Shown here one piece after another: positions 41,887 to 50,387 of a stretch of 64,000 nt of DNA. Numbering within the stretch: position 1 is the stretch's first letter; each line of letters begins with the position of its first letter. Source of the DNA: Pigmentiphaga sp. (GTDB taxonomy: Bacteria; Pseudomonadota; Gammaproteobacteria; Burkholderiales; Burkholderiaceae_B); NCBI GenBank assembly GCA_023228945.1, contig JALOAI010000008.1, positions 117,480-181,479 on the forward strand, given 5' to 3'. The notes below the pieces were generated by a model. It did no database searches and had not been told where the DNA came from. It worked only from the letters and a program-made list of their open reading frames with translations. Made by a program: the position numbers and the translations under genes.

Positions 41887-42785
41887 GCCGGCGGCGAAAG
41901 CTCCTCCACCAGTTGCCGAACCATGATCGCCGCCGCCGGCGACAGCGATCTGCCGATGCGCGTGACGACGCCGATCTGCCGGTGGGTCATGGGCCGCTGC
42001 AGCGGCACCCAGGCCAATTGATCCGACGCGATGAGCTGTAGCGACAATTTGGGGAGCGCCGTAATGCCCAGCCCCTCGGCCACCATGGCGCCGCCCACCG
42101 CAATGCTGGGATACTTGAACACCGGCGTGGGCTCCATGCCCTGCCGCAGGAAGACGGCATCCAGGATGGGGCCCACGCTGCCCAGCGACGAACTGCCCAG
42201 GAACGGCCGGCTGGCGAAGACCTTCCACGACACGCTGTCGAGCTTGGCCAAGGGATCGTCGCGCCGGCACACCAGCCCGAAGGGATCGTCGAAGAGATGG
42301 GTGTAGCGCAGGCGTGTGTCGGCGCGCGGCTTTACCGTGATGCCGAAGTCCGCCAGGCCTTGGTCCACCATCGTCAGCAGCGGCTTGGCCAGGGCTTCTT
42401 CCAGCGTAAAGCCGACGCCGGGATGTTGCTGGTGCAGCTTGGCGACGGCGCCCGGCAGGATGGCCACGCCGACCGATGGCAGCGCCGCGACGGTGACGTG
42501 GCCTCGGCGCCCATCGAGGAACTGCGAGAGCTCGCTGAAGGCGCTGTTGAATTCCTGCAGGATGCGGCGCGCGATGGGCAACAGTTCCTCGCCCGCCGGG
42601 GTGAGCCCGACATGCCGCGTATCGCGGTCGAACAGCCTCGTGCCGAGAGTTTCTTCGGCCAGGCGGATGGTGCGGCTCAGCGCGGGTTGTGAAACGCGCA
42701 GCGCCTTGGCCGCGGTGCGGAAGCTGGCGTCCGCCGCCACTTGGGCGAAGGCTTCCAGTTGTTGCAGGGTCAGGTTCACGCGCAT
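41850..42785 (-). CDS. LysR-family transcriptional regulator
   Basis: 311 aa from ATG 42785 (MRVNLTLQQLEAFAQVAADA); 42803 is an alternative. HTH complete: FRTAAKALRVSQPALSRTIR. Divergent from the CaiB/AtuA/Bug operon, so the likely regulator of that operon. The dyad at 42812-42833 lies between them. Confidence 0.93.
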   Translation of the reverse strand: MRVNLTLQQLEAFAQVAADASFRTAAKALRVSQPALSRTIRLAEETLGTRLFDRDTRHVGLTPAGEELLPIARRILQEFNSAFSELSQFLDGRRGHVTVAALPSVGVAILPGAVAKLHQQHPGVGFTLEEALAKPLLTMVDQGLADFGITVKPRADTRLRYTHLFDDPFGLVCRRDDPLAKLDSVSWKVFASRPFLGSSSLGSVGPILDAVFLRQGMEPTPVFKYPSIAVGGAMVAEGLGITALPKLSLQLIASDQLAWVPLQRPMTHRQIGVVTRIGRSLSPAAAIMVRQLVEELSPPAQRGSLAKASAK

Positions 42786-42811
42786 GTCGGCTCCGCTGAT
42801 CAAGAAAGTGG

Positions 42812-42833
42812 ATCACACATATGTCTTTGTGAT
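42812..42833. promoter_or_regulatory. dyad between LysR and CoA-transferase operons
   Basis: ATCACA, 10-nt spacer, TGTGAT, inside an AT-rich stretch 27 nt upstream of the LysR start. It suits a LysR operator or, by resemblance, a CRP-type half-site pair. Confidence 0.5.
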
Positions 42834-42989
42834 TATTGCTCTATTAATGACAAGAAGCCTAGACTTGTCTTCACCACAAGGAAACGCGGAGCGCTCCAAG
42901 CTCCGCCGCCCTCCGCGCCTGGCGCGCAGCGACGGGCCGGGAGAGTTCAGCACTCTCCACATGATTCACTGGATAAGGTAAATAGCGCG

Positions 42990-44129
42990 TTGGACAAAGT
43001 TCTCAAAGGTATCCGGGTCCTGGAGCTCGGACAGGTTCTGGCGGGGCCGTTCGCCGGTTCGATTTTCGCGGGGCTTGGCGCCGAGGTGATCAAGATCGAG
43101 CGCCCCGAAGGGGGCGACGACGGCCGGCGCATGGGGCCGGCCTTTCACCAAGGCGATTCGCTCATCTTTCAGGTGTTCAACGCGGGCAAGCAGTCCGTGG
43201 CGCTCGACCTGAAGTCGACCGAAGGGCGCGAGGCCCTGGAGCGTCTGATGGCGTCGGTCGATATCCTCGTGCATAACCTGCGCCCCGGCGTTACGCAAGC
43301 GATGGGCATCGATGCCGCCAGCGTCTGCGAGCGGCATCCGCACCTGATCTACGGAGAGATTTCCGCCTTCGGCCACAAGGGGCCGCTGGCCAACCATCCG
43401 GGCTACGAGCCGCTGATCCAGGCCTTCAGCGGCCTGGCCAGCACCAATGGCGGGCCGGACGACCCCCCCATGCGTTCCGCCGCCTCGCTGTGCGACCAGG
43501 GCGCGGGCATGTGGCTGGTGATCGGCGCGCTGGCGCTGCTGTCGCGACGGGCGCAAACGGGCCGGGGCGGCGTGGTCAACACGTCGCTGCTCGAAACCGC
43601 GCTTTCCTGGAATGCACAGAAATCCGACGCCTGGCGCGAAGAGGGTCGGCTGCCGGCCCGCCACCGCTCGGGCCATCCCGGTATGGTGCCCTACGAAGCC
43701 TTCGATACGGCCGACCAACCTCTGCTGGTGTGCTGCGGTAATGATCGCCTGTTCGCCAAGCTGGCCGAGGAACTGAACCGTGGCGATTGGGTGATCGACG
43801 ACCGCTATCGCAGCAATCGCGATCGTCTGCAGAACAAAGAGGCTTTGCTGGCGGAGCTTGCTCCCATTCTGCGTTCACAGCCACGCGAACATTGGCTGGA
43901 GCGCCTCGCCCGCGCGGGCGTGCCCTGCGCCCCGGTGCATAACGTGCCCGAGGCGCTGGCGCATCCGCAGGTGCAGGCGCTGGGGATGCTGTTCCCCATG
44001 CGCGATGCCGATTTCGCGCTCACGGCCTTGCCGGTGTCGTTCGATGGCGAGCGCGCCGGGCCCGACGCGGCGGCGCCAACCCTTGGTGCGGCCAATGCCG
44101 CCCTTGATCTTCCAGGAATCCCGCAATGA
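42990..44129 (+). CDS. CaiB/BaiF family III CoA-transferase
   Basis: 379 aa. Family motifs: VLELGQVLAGPFAG, LGAEVIKIERPEGGDDGR, NAGKQSVALDLKS, then the catalytic-Asp region RSAASLCDQGAGMW, and GVPCAPVHNVPEAL. Transfers CoA between carboxylates. Start TTG 42990 (LDKVLKGIRVLELG) is chosen as no ATG fits; the upstream open frame is not conserved. Its stop overlaps the next ATG by 4 nt. First gene of a CaiB-AtuA-Bug operon. Confidence 0.88.
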   Translation: MDKVLKGIRVLELGQVLAGPFAGSIFAGLGAEVIKIERPEGGDDGRRMGPAFHQGDSLIFQVFNAGKQSVALDLKSTEGREALERLMASVDILVHNLRPGVTQAMGIDAASVCERHPHLIYGEISAFGHKGPLANHPGYEPLIQAFSGLASTNGGPDDPPMRSAASLCDQGAGMWLVIGALALLSRRAQTGRGGVVNTSLLETALSWNAQKSDAWREEGRLPARHRSGHPGMVPYEAFDTADQPLLVCCGNDRLFAKLAEELNRGDWVIDDRYRSNRDRLQNKEALLAELAPILRSQPREHWLERLARAGVPCAPVHNVPEALAHPQVQALGMLFPMRDADFALTALPVSFDGERAGPDAAAPTLGAANAALDLPGIPQ

Positions 44130-45973
44130 TCACGAACTTGAAAGCGCCGGCAGAACGGGCGACGCCCGCCAACCGGATCGTACGCATCGGCGGCGCCAGC
44201 GGCGCCTGGGGCGATAGCCCGATGGGCGTGCCGCAATTGTTGGACTCGGGCGTGGATTACCTCATGATGGACTTCCTGGCGGAAGTCACCATGTCGTTGC
44301 TGGCCAAGGCCCGCCTGAAAGACCCCGCCGCCGGCTTTCCGCCCGATGTGATTGGCTATCTCAAACCGCATCTCGCCACGATCGCCAAGCAGGGCGTGAA
44401 AGTCGTCACCAACGGCGGCGGCGTCAACCCGCTGGCGTGCAAGCAGGCTCTGGAAGCCGCCTGCCAGGAGCTGGGGCTGACGCTGCGCATCGCCGTGGTC
44501 GAGGGCGACGATCTCATGCCCATGGCCGCCGCCCTGCGCGAGGAGGGCGTGCGCGAATGGATGTCGGACGAGCCTCTTCCCGAGTCGCTGCTCACGGCCA
44601 ACGCCTATCTGGGCGCGCTGCCGATCGCCGCCGCCCTGGCGGCGGGCGCCGACATCGTGATCACCGGCCGTTGCGTGGACAGCGCCCTGGCCCTCGGCAT
44701 CCTCATGCACGAGTTCGGCTGGGCCGGCGACGATTATGATCGTCTGGCCGTGGGCAGCCTGGTGGGACATTTGCTGGAGTGCGGGCCGCAGGTTACGGGC
44801 GGCGTCTTTACCGACTGGGAAAGCGTGCCCGATTGGCACAACATCGGCTACCCAATCGCGGAGTGCGAGGCCGATGGCCGCTTCGTCCTCACCAAGCCCG
44901 ATGGCACCGGCGGCATCGTCACGCCGCAAACCCTGGCCGAACAAACGCTTTATGAAGTCGGCGATCCCGCCGCCTACATCCTGCCCGACGTCGTGGCCGA
45001 CTTCTCGCAGTTGCGGCTCGAGCAGATCGCGCCCAACCGCGTGGCCGTAACCGGCGTGCGCGGACGCGCGCCAACCTCGCAGTACAAGGTTTCCGCCACC
45101 TGGCAGGATGGCTATCGCGCGGTGGCGCTGGTGTGCATCGTCGGTGTCGATGCCGTGCGCAAGGCCGAACGAACGGCCGAAGCGCTGCTGGCCCGCGGCC
45201 GCATGCACCTGCAGGCGCGCGGGCTGACCGACTTCAGCGCCACCTTTGTCGAGGTACTGGGTGGCGAGGCCAACTACGGCACGCAATCGCAAGCCCGCGC
45301 CAGCCGCGAGGTGGTGCTGCGGGTGGTGGTGGAACATCCGGATGCCAAGGCCTTGCAGATGCTGGCCCGTGAAGTAGGCTCCATCGGCCTGAGCTTTGCG
45401 CAGGGCACCGCCGCGCTGATCGGCGGCCGTCCCAAGCCCACACCGGTGGTGCGCTTGCACACCTTCCTGGTAGACAAGGCCCGCCTGCCGGCGCCCCGCG
45501 TGAGCGTGGGCGCGGAACCCGCCTTCGAGGTGGCGGTGCCGGTTGCCGGCACTCCGATCGCCGCGCCCGGCCAGCCTGCGAGCGCCAGCGGCGACTCCGG
45601 GCAAGCCGGCGCCGTGCCGCCCGTGGCAAGCGAAGATTGGGTGGAAGTCCCCTTGCTGGCGGTCGCGCACGCGCGCTCCGGCGACAAAGGTGACTTCTCC
45701 AATATCGCCATCATTTGCCGCGAACCGCGCTTTTACTCGCACCTGCGGCAAGCGCTCACGACCGGACGCATCGCCGAACACTTCACCGAGCAGGTGGAGG
45801 GTCCGGTAGAGCGCTTCGAGGCGCCCGGCTTGAACGCCTTCAATTTTCTGATGCATCGCGCGCTGGGCGGAGGCGGCATGGCCTCTCGCCGCATCGATGC
45901 GCAAGGCAAAGCCTACGGGCAGCGCGCACTCGAGATCCGGGTGCGGGTGCCCGCCGACTGGATCAACCACTAA
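44126..45973 (+). CDS. AtuA-family acyclic terpene utilisation protein (DUF1446 with fused small domain)
   Basis: 615 aa. The N-terminal AtuA domain starts VRIGGASGAWGDSPMGVPQL and carries VVTNGGGVNPLACKQALEAA and TGRCVDSALALG. After an Ala/Pro/Gly linker near 475-500 comes the small AtuA-like domain (VPLLAVAHARSGDKGDFSNI; GPVERFEAPGLNAFNF), often a separate gene. AtuA is needed for citronellol/geranyl-CoA use in Pseudomonas, but the exact reaction is not settled. Here it is paired with a CoA-transferase and a Bug receptor, suggesting uptake and activation of an organic acid. Confidence 0.9.
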   Translation: MITNLKAPAERATPANRIVRIGGASGAWGDSPMGVPQLLDSGVDYLMMDFLAEVTMSLLAKARLKDPAAGFPPDVIGYLKPHLATIAKQGVKVVTNGGGVNPLACKQALEAACQELGLTLRIAVVEGDDLMPMAAALREEGVREWMSDEPLPESLLTANAYLGALPIAAALAAGADIVITGRCVDSALALGILMHEFGWAGDDYDRLAVGSLVGHLLECGPQVTGGVFTDWESVPDWHNIGYPIAECEADGRFVLTKPDGTGGIVTPQTLAEQTLYEVGDPAAYILPDVVADFSQLRLEQIAPNRVAVTGVRGRAPTSQYKVSATWQDGYRAVALVCIVGVDAVRKAERTAEALLARGRMHLQARGLTDFSATFVEVLGGEANYGTQSQARASREVVLRVVVEHPDAKALQMLAREVGSIGLSFAQGTAALIGGRPKPTPVVRLHTFLVDKARLPAPRVSVGAEPAFEVAVPVAGTPIAAPGQPASASGDSGQAGAVPPVASEDWVEVPLLAVAHARSGDKGDFSNIAIICREPRFYSHLRQALTTGRIAEHFTEQVEGPVERFEAPGLNAFNFLMHRALGGGGMASRRIDAQGKAYGQRALEIRVRVPADWINH

Positions 45974-45987
45974 GGAGACATATCGTC

Positions 45988-46950
45988 ATGCGACGTCAAT
46001 TTCTTACCGCTCTCGCCCTTTCGCTGGGTCTGGCCGCCGGCCTGCCGGCGCAGGCCGCGGAATATCCCAACAAGCCCATAGACATGGTCGTGCCGTTCCC
46101 GGCCGGGACGGGCACCGACATGGGCGCCCGTCTGTTGGCGCATCACCTGCAGACGGCGCTTGGACAAACCGTGGTCGTCAACAACCGGCCCGGCGCCGGC
46201 GGCGCCATCGGCGCGATGGAAGTGGTGCGCGCCGCGCCGGATGGCTACACGCTGTTGTTCGCCTCGAACTCCCCGGCCGCCGCCAACGTCGCGCTGTTCA
46301 AATCGATTCCCTACGACCCCGCCACGGACCTCACGCCCATCGCCGGAGTGGCGGAAAGTGCGCTGGTTCTCATGGTGCCCGCCGAGCATCCGGCGCAGAA
46401 CCTCGAGGAGTTCCTGGAGTATGTGGCGCAGCGGCCCGGCAAAGTGAGCGCGGGCTATGGTTCCGCCAGCTCGCAGGTCAGCATCGAGCTATTGAACAAG
46501 ATGGCCGGCCTCGACGTGCTCGCCGTGCCGTACAAAGGCATCACCAACGCACTCAACGACACCATCGGCGGCATCGTGGATTTCACCTTCGTCGATATGG
46601 GCAACGCCATGGCGCAGGCCGACGGCGGCAAGCTGCGCGCTTTGGGCGTGACCTCGCCCAAGGTCTCCACGCTGCGACCCGAGTGGGCGCCGCTGAGCGA
46701 GCGCTTCCCGGGTTTCGACGTCAGCGCCTGGCTGGCAATCTTCGGCCCGGCCGGTATGCCCGCCGACGTGGTCGCCAAGCTCGGCGAGAACATCGGCGAC
46801 ATCATCCAAACGCCGGAACTGCGTGAGCGGCTGGCCTTCAGCGGGCTGCAGCCCATGGTGATGTCGGCGCAAGAGCTGGGTGAGTTCGTGCAGACCGAGA
46901 TCGCCCATTGGCAACAGATGGTGCGGGACGCCAATATCGAGCCGCAGTAA
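45988..46950 (+). CDS. Bug/TctC-family receptor
   Basis: 320 aa. Signal peptide FLTALALSLGLAAGLPAQA; mature part EYPNKPIDMVVPFPAGTGTD, VNNRPGAGGAIGAMEVVRAA, VPYKGITNALNDTIGGIVDF. Start ATG 45988 after AAGGAGA, 14 nt behind the atuA-like stop, hence one operon. Orphan receptor with no TctAB nearby. Confidence 0.94.
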   Translation: MRRQFLTALALSLGLAAGLPAQAAEYPNKPIDMVVPFPAGTGTDMGARLLAHHLQTALGQTVVVNNRPGAGGAIGAMEVVRAAPDGYTLLFASNSPAAANVALFKSIPYDPATDLTPIAGVAESALVLMVPAEHPAQNLEEFLEYVAQRPGKVSAGYGSASSQVSIELLNKMAGLDVLAVPYKGITNALNDTIGGIVDFTFVDMGNAMAQADGGKLRALGVTSPKVSTLRPEWAPLSERFPGFDVSAWLAIFGPAGMPADVVAKLGENIGDIIQTPELRERLAFSGLQPMVMSAQELGEFVQTEIAHWQQMVRDANIEPQ

Positions 46951-47017
46951 GGTGGTCGGACAAAGCCGGGCCTGATGGTAGAAGGCCCGGCATCTGCGCC
47001 GTAAGCGCGTTACTCAC

Positions 47018-47052
47018 ATAAAAACCCCGCCAGTATCCTGACGGGGTTTTTC
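47018..47052. terminator. bidirectional rho-independent terminator
   Basis: AAAACCCCG (47021-47029) with CGGGGTTTT (47042-47050), T-rich on both strands. It lies between the convergent Bug and enoyl-CoA hydratase genes. Confidence 0.85.
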
Positions 47053-47074
47053 AATGGTCGATGCCTGTCGTGGG

Positions 47075-47947
47075 TCAGGCCAGCCAATCCGGCCGGCGCT
47101 TTTCGTTGAACGCCGCCAATCCCTCGCGGGCATCGCGGGTGCCCGAGGCCAGGGCGATCTGGGCTTCGGCATAGCTCAGCGCGGGATGGAAATCCAGCGC
47201 CTCCATCTCGGCGATCACGCCGCGGCCGCGATGCAGGGCGGCTGGCGAACAGGCGGAAATGCGCGCGACCAGGGCTTCGATCGCGGCATCGAGGCCGGCC
47301 AGCGGCACGACCTCATTGACCAGCCCCCATTGCGCGGCCTTGGCGGCATCGATCAGGTCGGCGGTAAAGCAGAGCTCATTCACGTAGCGCGGATGGATCA
47401 TGCGGCGCAGGTACACCAGCACCTGCATCGGAAACACGCCGACCTTGGCTTCCGGCAGGCCGAAGCGCGCATGATCCGCGGCGATCGCGAGGTCGCACAG
47501 CGCCATCACGCCCATGCCGCCCGCCACGCAGGCACCATTGACGCGTACAATCAACGGCACCGGGAGTTCCCTGGCGACGCGCGCCATACGGCCGAAATCG
47601 GTGGTGGGCGCGGCGTTGCTGTCGGCGAAGACGCCGCTGCCCTGGGTCAGATCGGCGCCCGCGCAGAAGGCTTTGTCGCCGGCGCCGGTGATGACCACGG
47701 CGCGTACGTCCCGGCGGCTGGGAACCGTTGCCAAGGCTTCGTGCAGGCCGGCAATCACCGCCGGGTTCAAGGCATTGCGGCGCTCGGCGCGATCGATGGT
47801 GATCCAGAGCGCGGTGCCGCGGACTTCGGAGCGGACCACGGGAGTGTCCGGCCGACTGACTGCGCCGCTCAATGGACTAGCCTCCACTCGCTGCGCGCCT
47901 TCCTCCCCAAGGGAGGATTCACGCTCGAGGCGGCTCGTCGCGTTCAT
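47075..47947 (-). CDS. enoyl-CoA hydratase/isomerase family protein
   Basis: Crotonase fold: WITIDRAERRNALNPAVIAG, FCAGADLTQGSG (oxyanion hole), RVNGACVAGGMGVMALCDLA, FGLPEAKVGVFP. The Glu expected at the first catalytic position of hydratases is not evident (GGMGVM region), so another crotonase reaction is possible. Two starts: ATG 47947, overlapping the upstream CoA-transferase stop, or TTG 47872 behind GGAGG at the end of a family B repeat. The latter gives 265 aa, nearer the usual length. Confidence 0.85.
   Translation of the reverse strand: MNATSRLERESSLGEEGAQRVEASPLSGAVSRPDTPVVRSEVRGTALWITIDRAERRNALNPAVIAGLHEALATVPSRRDVRAVVITGAGDKAFCAGADLTQGSGVFADSNAAPTTDFGRMARVARELPVPLIVRVNGACVAGGMGVMALCDLAIAADHARFGLPEAKVGVFPMQVLVYLRRMIHPRYVNELCFTADLIDAAKAAQWGLVNEVVPLAGLDAAIEALVARISACSPAALHRGRGVIAEMEALDFHPALSYAEAQIALASGTRDAREGLAAFNEKRRPDWLA
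47872..47947 (-). repeat. family B repeat at the enoyl-CoA hydratase start
   Basis: On the minus strand: CGTGAATCCTCCCTTGGGGA, then GGAAGGCGCGCAGCG, then GTGGAGGCTAGTCCATTG. It keeps the TCCTCCC/GGGAGGA stem and ends in GGAGG and a start codon (TTG 47872). Its other end abuts ATG 47947. Confidence 0.75.
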
Positions 47948-48357
47948 GGCGTTTCCCTCGAAGGTTCGACCAAGGCCTCGCACGCTTCGCGCACGAGAGC
48001 CGTATGTTCGCCCAGTGTCGGCGCCAATTGGCGGATCTCCGGCTGGGTGCGCGACCATCGGGTGGGTACTCCGGGCGTGCGTATCCTGCCCTCGGTGGGA
48101 TGATCGAACTCCTGCCAGAAGCCCACCGCCCTCAGGTGGGGGTCTTCAAGCAGATCATCCAGACTATTGACGGCGGTGGCGGGGATGTCGGCGTCGCCGA
48201 GCAGCCTCAGCCACTCGTTGGTGGCTTTATCCGGGAGGTGAGAGGCGAGGAATGCGCCCATCTCTTCCGAATGTACCGTCCGGCTTTGCAGGCTGGCGAA
48301 CCGGGCATCCTCATCGATGAGCCCGGGCATGCCGATCAGTTCGGAGAAGCGGCGCCA
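47944..48357 (-). pseudogene. CaiB/BaiF CoA-transferase, C-terminal remnant
   Basis: Only the last third remains: WRRFSELIGMPGLIDEDARF, AVNSLDDLLEDPHLRAVGFW, then TRWSRTQPEIRQLAPTLGEH. The N-terminal two thirds, with the CoA-binding and catalytic Asp, are gone. The homologous sequence stops abruptly at about 48357, where a LysR remnant begins on the other strand. The 3' end is intact and overlaps the enoyl-CoA hydratase ATG. Confidence 0.85.
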
Positions 48358-48802
48358 CGACGGGCGCTTTTCATACCGCCATTTGCTGGACGACCACTTC
48401 GTACTGGTGTGCCCGCAAGACGATCCTCTGGCGCAGACCGCCGATCAGCCCGTGGCGTGGAGCGCCTTCGCTTCACGGCCATTTGTTGCCGTCATGAATG
48501 GTAGCAACACCCGGGCGGCGACGGATGCCGCTTTCGTCAGGGCGGGTCTCAATATTCGCCCGGCGCACGAGGTGGCCAGCAACAATCTGCCGCTGATCGG
48601 CTCGATGATCGCGGCCGGTCTGGGCGTGAGCGCTTTGCCGCGCAGTGCCTTGTCGTTCCTGGGCCAACCGAGCTTGGTGGGCCGGCCGCTGCAAAAGCCG
48701 GTGATGTCGCGCCGTATCGGCATCCTGCACCTGGCCGACAGGAGCCAGTCGGCTTCGGTACGCGAGTTTTGTCAGTATCTGGAAGACGTCATCAACGAAT
48801 GA
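48358..48802 (+). pseudogene. LysR regulator, C-terminal remnant
   Basis: Starts inside the effector domain (GRFSYRHLLDDHFVLVCPQD) and runs to the normal end (ASVREFCQYLEDVINE). The DNA-binding domain and first effector half are missing. It was probably divergent from the CoA-transferase next to it. Confidence 0.83.
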
Positions 48803-49190
48803 CCTTCGCGGGGTCCTCGCCATAAGGCGGGGCGTAGATCACCAGGAGCCTGAGGGTTTCGCTGGTTACCCGGATGGAATGGAACACGCCTTCGGGAAAG
48901 AACATGACGTCGCCGGGGCGGACTTCGTACTCCTTGCCGTCGATGCCGGCCACGGCGGTGCCTTCCAGCACGTAAGCGGCCTGCTCCAGGCCGGGATGGG
49001 CGTGTGGCAGGGCATTGCCACCCGCAACAATCTCGCCCAGTACCAGTTCCATATGGCGGGCGCCGTTTTCGGGGCCGACGATGCGGACATTGGTAGTGCC
49101 ATGATGATTGGCGGGGCTATAGCCGCTTAATTCGGAGGGACGGATCACGCCGCCTTGCGCGGCGTTCTCGGAGAGGTGAGTGGAGCTCAT
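48792..49190 (-). CDS. cupin-domain protein
   Basis: 132 aa, single cupin barrel. Motif 1 GGNALPHAHPGLEQAAYVLEG and motif 2 VRPGDVMFFPEGVFHSI retain metal-binding His/Glu. Role unknown; such proteins accompany aromatic and organic-acid pathways. Its 3' end overlaps the LysR remnant by 11 nt. Confidence 0.88.
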   Translation of the reverse strand: MSSTHLSENAAQGGVIRPSELSGYSPANHHGTTNVRIVGPENGARHMELVLGEIVAGGNALPHAHPGLEQAAYVLEGTAVAGIDGKEYEVRPGDVMFFPEGVFHSIRVTSETLRLLVIYAPPYGEDPAKVIR

Positions 49191-49328
49191 GGGTGCCTCC
49201 TGCTTCGATGTTGTCAGCGCTGTATTCTAGGAAGCGGACGGCCGAGTGAGAAATGCCAATCGTTGAGGGAATCCATAACCAAATTGGATCAATCGGGGAC
49301 CGCCCGCGGGGGTTACGCGGTGTTGTGC

Positions 49329-50261
49329 TTAGCTGGCCTGCAGCATGGCTTGAGCATGCTCGAGCAGTGCCGTACCCGCCTGCCCGAGCTCATGCGTGCG
49401 CAGCATCATGCCCAGGGCGTCGACGTGGCCCGGAATGTCCAAGGGCAGTATCGTCAGCTCGCCCCACGCAACGAATTGACGGATGGCTTGCAGCGGAAAC
49501 ACGCCCAATAAATGCCGGTCGTGGATCATCGCCTTCGAAAGCAGGAGGCTTCTGCTCGAGATCGTACAGATGTCGGGAATGAAAAGCTGATCCTCGCACC
49601 AGGTGTCGAAGAGCTGGCGCCCCAGCACACCCGGGGGCGGTAGCAGCCATTGCTCGCCCTCGCAGTCGGCCAGTGCCAGCCGTTTATGGCTGCACAAAGG
49701 ATGGTCCGGTGTCGTTGCCACGACAAACCGGTCGTCGACCAGCGGTATGAAGGTATAGCCTTCCGGCAGTTCGGTGGCCGCGCGGCAGATGAAGAGATCG
49801 CCGGCGCGCTCCACCAGCAAGCCCTCCAGCTGGGCCTGGTCCACCGCATTGACTTCCACCACGATGTCGGGATGGCGCCGGTTGAACTCGGGCAGCACCT
49901 TGACCAGAACACCCATGACGCCCGCCGCCACCGACACCACGCGGACGAAGCCGCTCGCCCCGCTCTGGAAGGCGTTCGTCGCCTGGGCCATGGCATGCAC
50001 CGATCGCAGCACATGCTGAGCGTATCGGATCAGCGTGAGACCGTGAGCCGTGGGCCGCATCCCCTTGGCATGGCGTTCGAACACCGAGGCGCCCAACGCC
50101 GCCTCCAGGCCGGCCACTGCCTGGGTCGCCGCCGGCTGGCTCAGGCCGACGGATCGGGCCGCATGCTGCAGCGATCCCAGCTCCGCGATCCGGACGATGA
50201 GTTGAATGTGCTTGAGGCGGCACGACTGTATCAGGCGATGGAAAAGCAGTTGCTCGTTCAT
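49329..50261 (-). CDS. LysR-family transcriptional regulator
   Basis: 310 aa from ATG 50261 (MNEQLLFHRLIQSCRLKHIQ). HTH: LIVRIAELGSLQHAARSVGL, SQPAATQAVAGLEAALG. GbpR/CatR-like effector domain. A TTG at 50297 would add 12 residues. Divergent from the Bug-lyase operon, its probable target, with a dyad in the shared promoter region. Confidence 0.92.
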   Translation of the reverse strand: MNEQLLFHRLIQSCRLKHIQLIVRIAELGSLQHAARSVGLSQPAATQAVAGLEAALGASVFERHAKGMRPTAHGLTLIRYAQHVLRSVHAMAQATNAFQSGASGFVRVVSVAAGVMGVLVKVLPEFNRRHPDIVVEVNAVDQAQLEGLLVERAGDLFICRAATELPEGYTFIPLVDDRFVVATTPDHPLCSHKRLALADCEGEQWLLPPPGVLGRQLFDTWCEDQLFIPDICTISSRSLLLSKAMIHDRHLLGVFPLQAIRQFVAWGELTILPLDIPGHVDALGMMLRTHELGQAGTALLEHAQAMLQAS

Positions 50262-50290
50262 ACGGAGTTTTTCTGAAGGATCGATTTTGA

Positions 50291-50307
50291 TATTCAAATA
50301 TTGAATA
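50291..50307. promoter_or_regulatory. dyad in the LysR/Bug divergent promoter
   Basis: TATTCAA-ATA-TTGAATA, perfect 7-bp arms, 30 nt upstream of the LysR start and 81 nt before the Bug start. It has the interrupted-dyad shape of LysR sites. Confidence 0.6.
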
Positions 50308-50387
50308 CGATATCGAAATTCTATATTTGACGATCATATATGAGGTTCCTACACTTTTGCCAGGACATCGACCAAAACGGAGACCCC

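Noticed and set aside
43805..45970. A 721-codon minus-strand frame opposite the AtuA gene
   Set aside because: Shadow of a conserved gene in high-GC DNA; composition is not protein-like.
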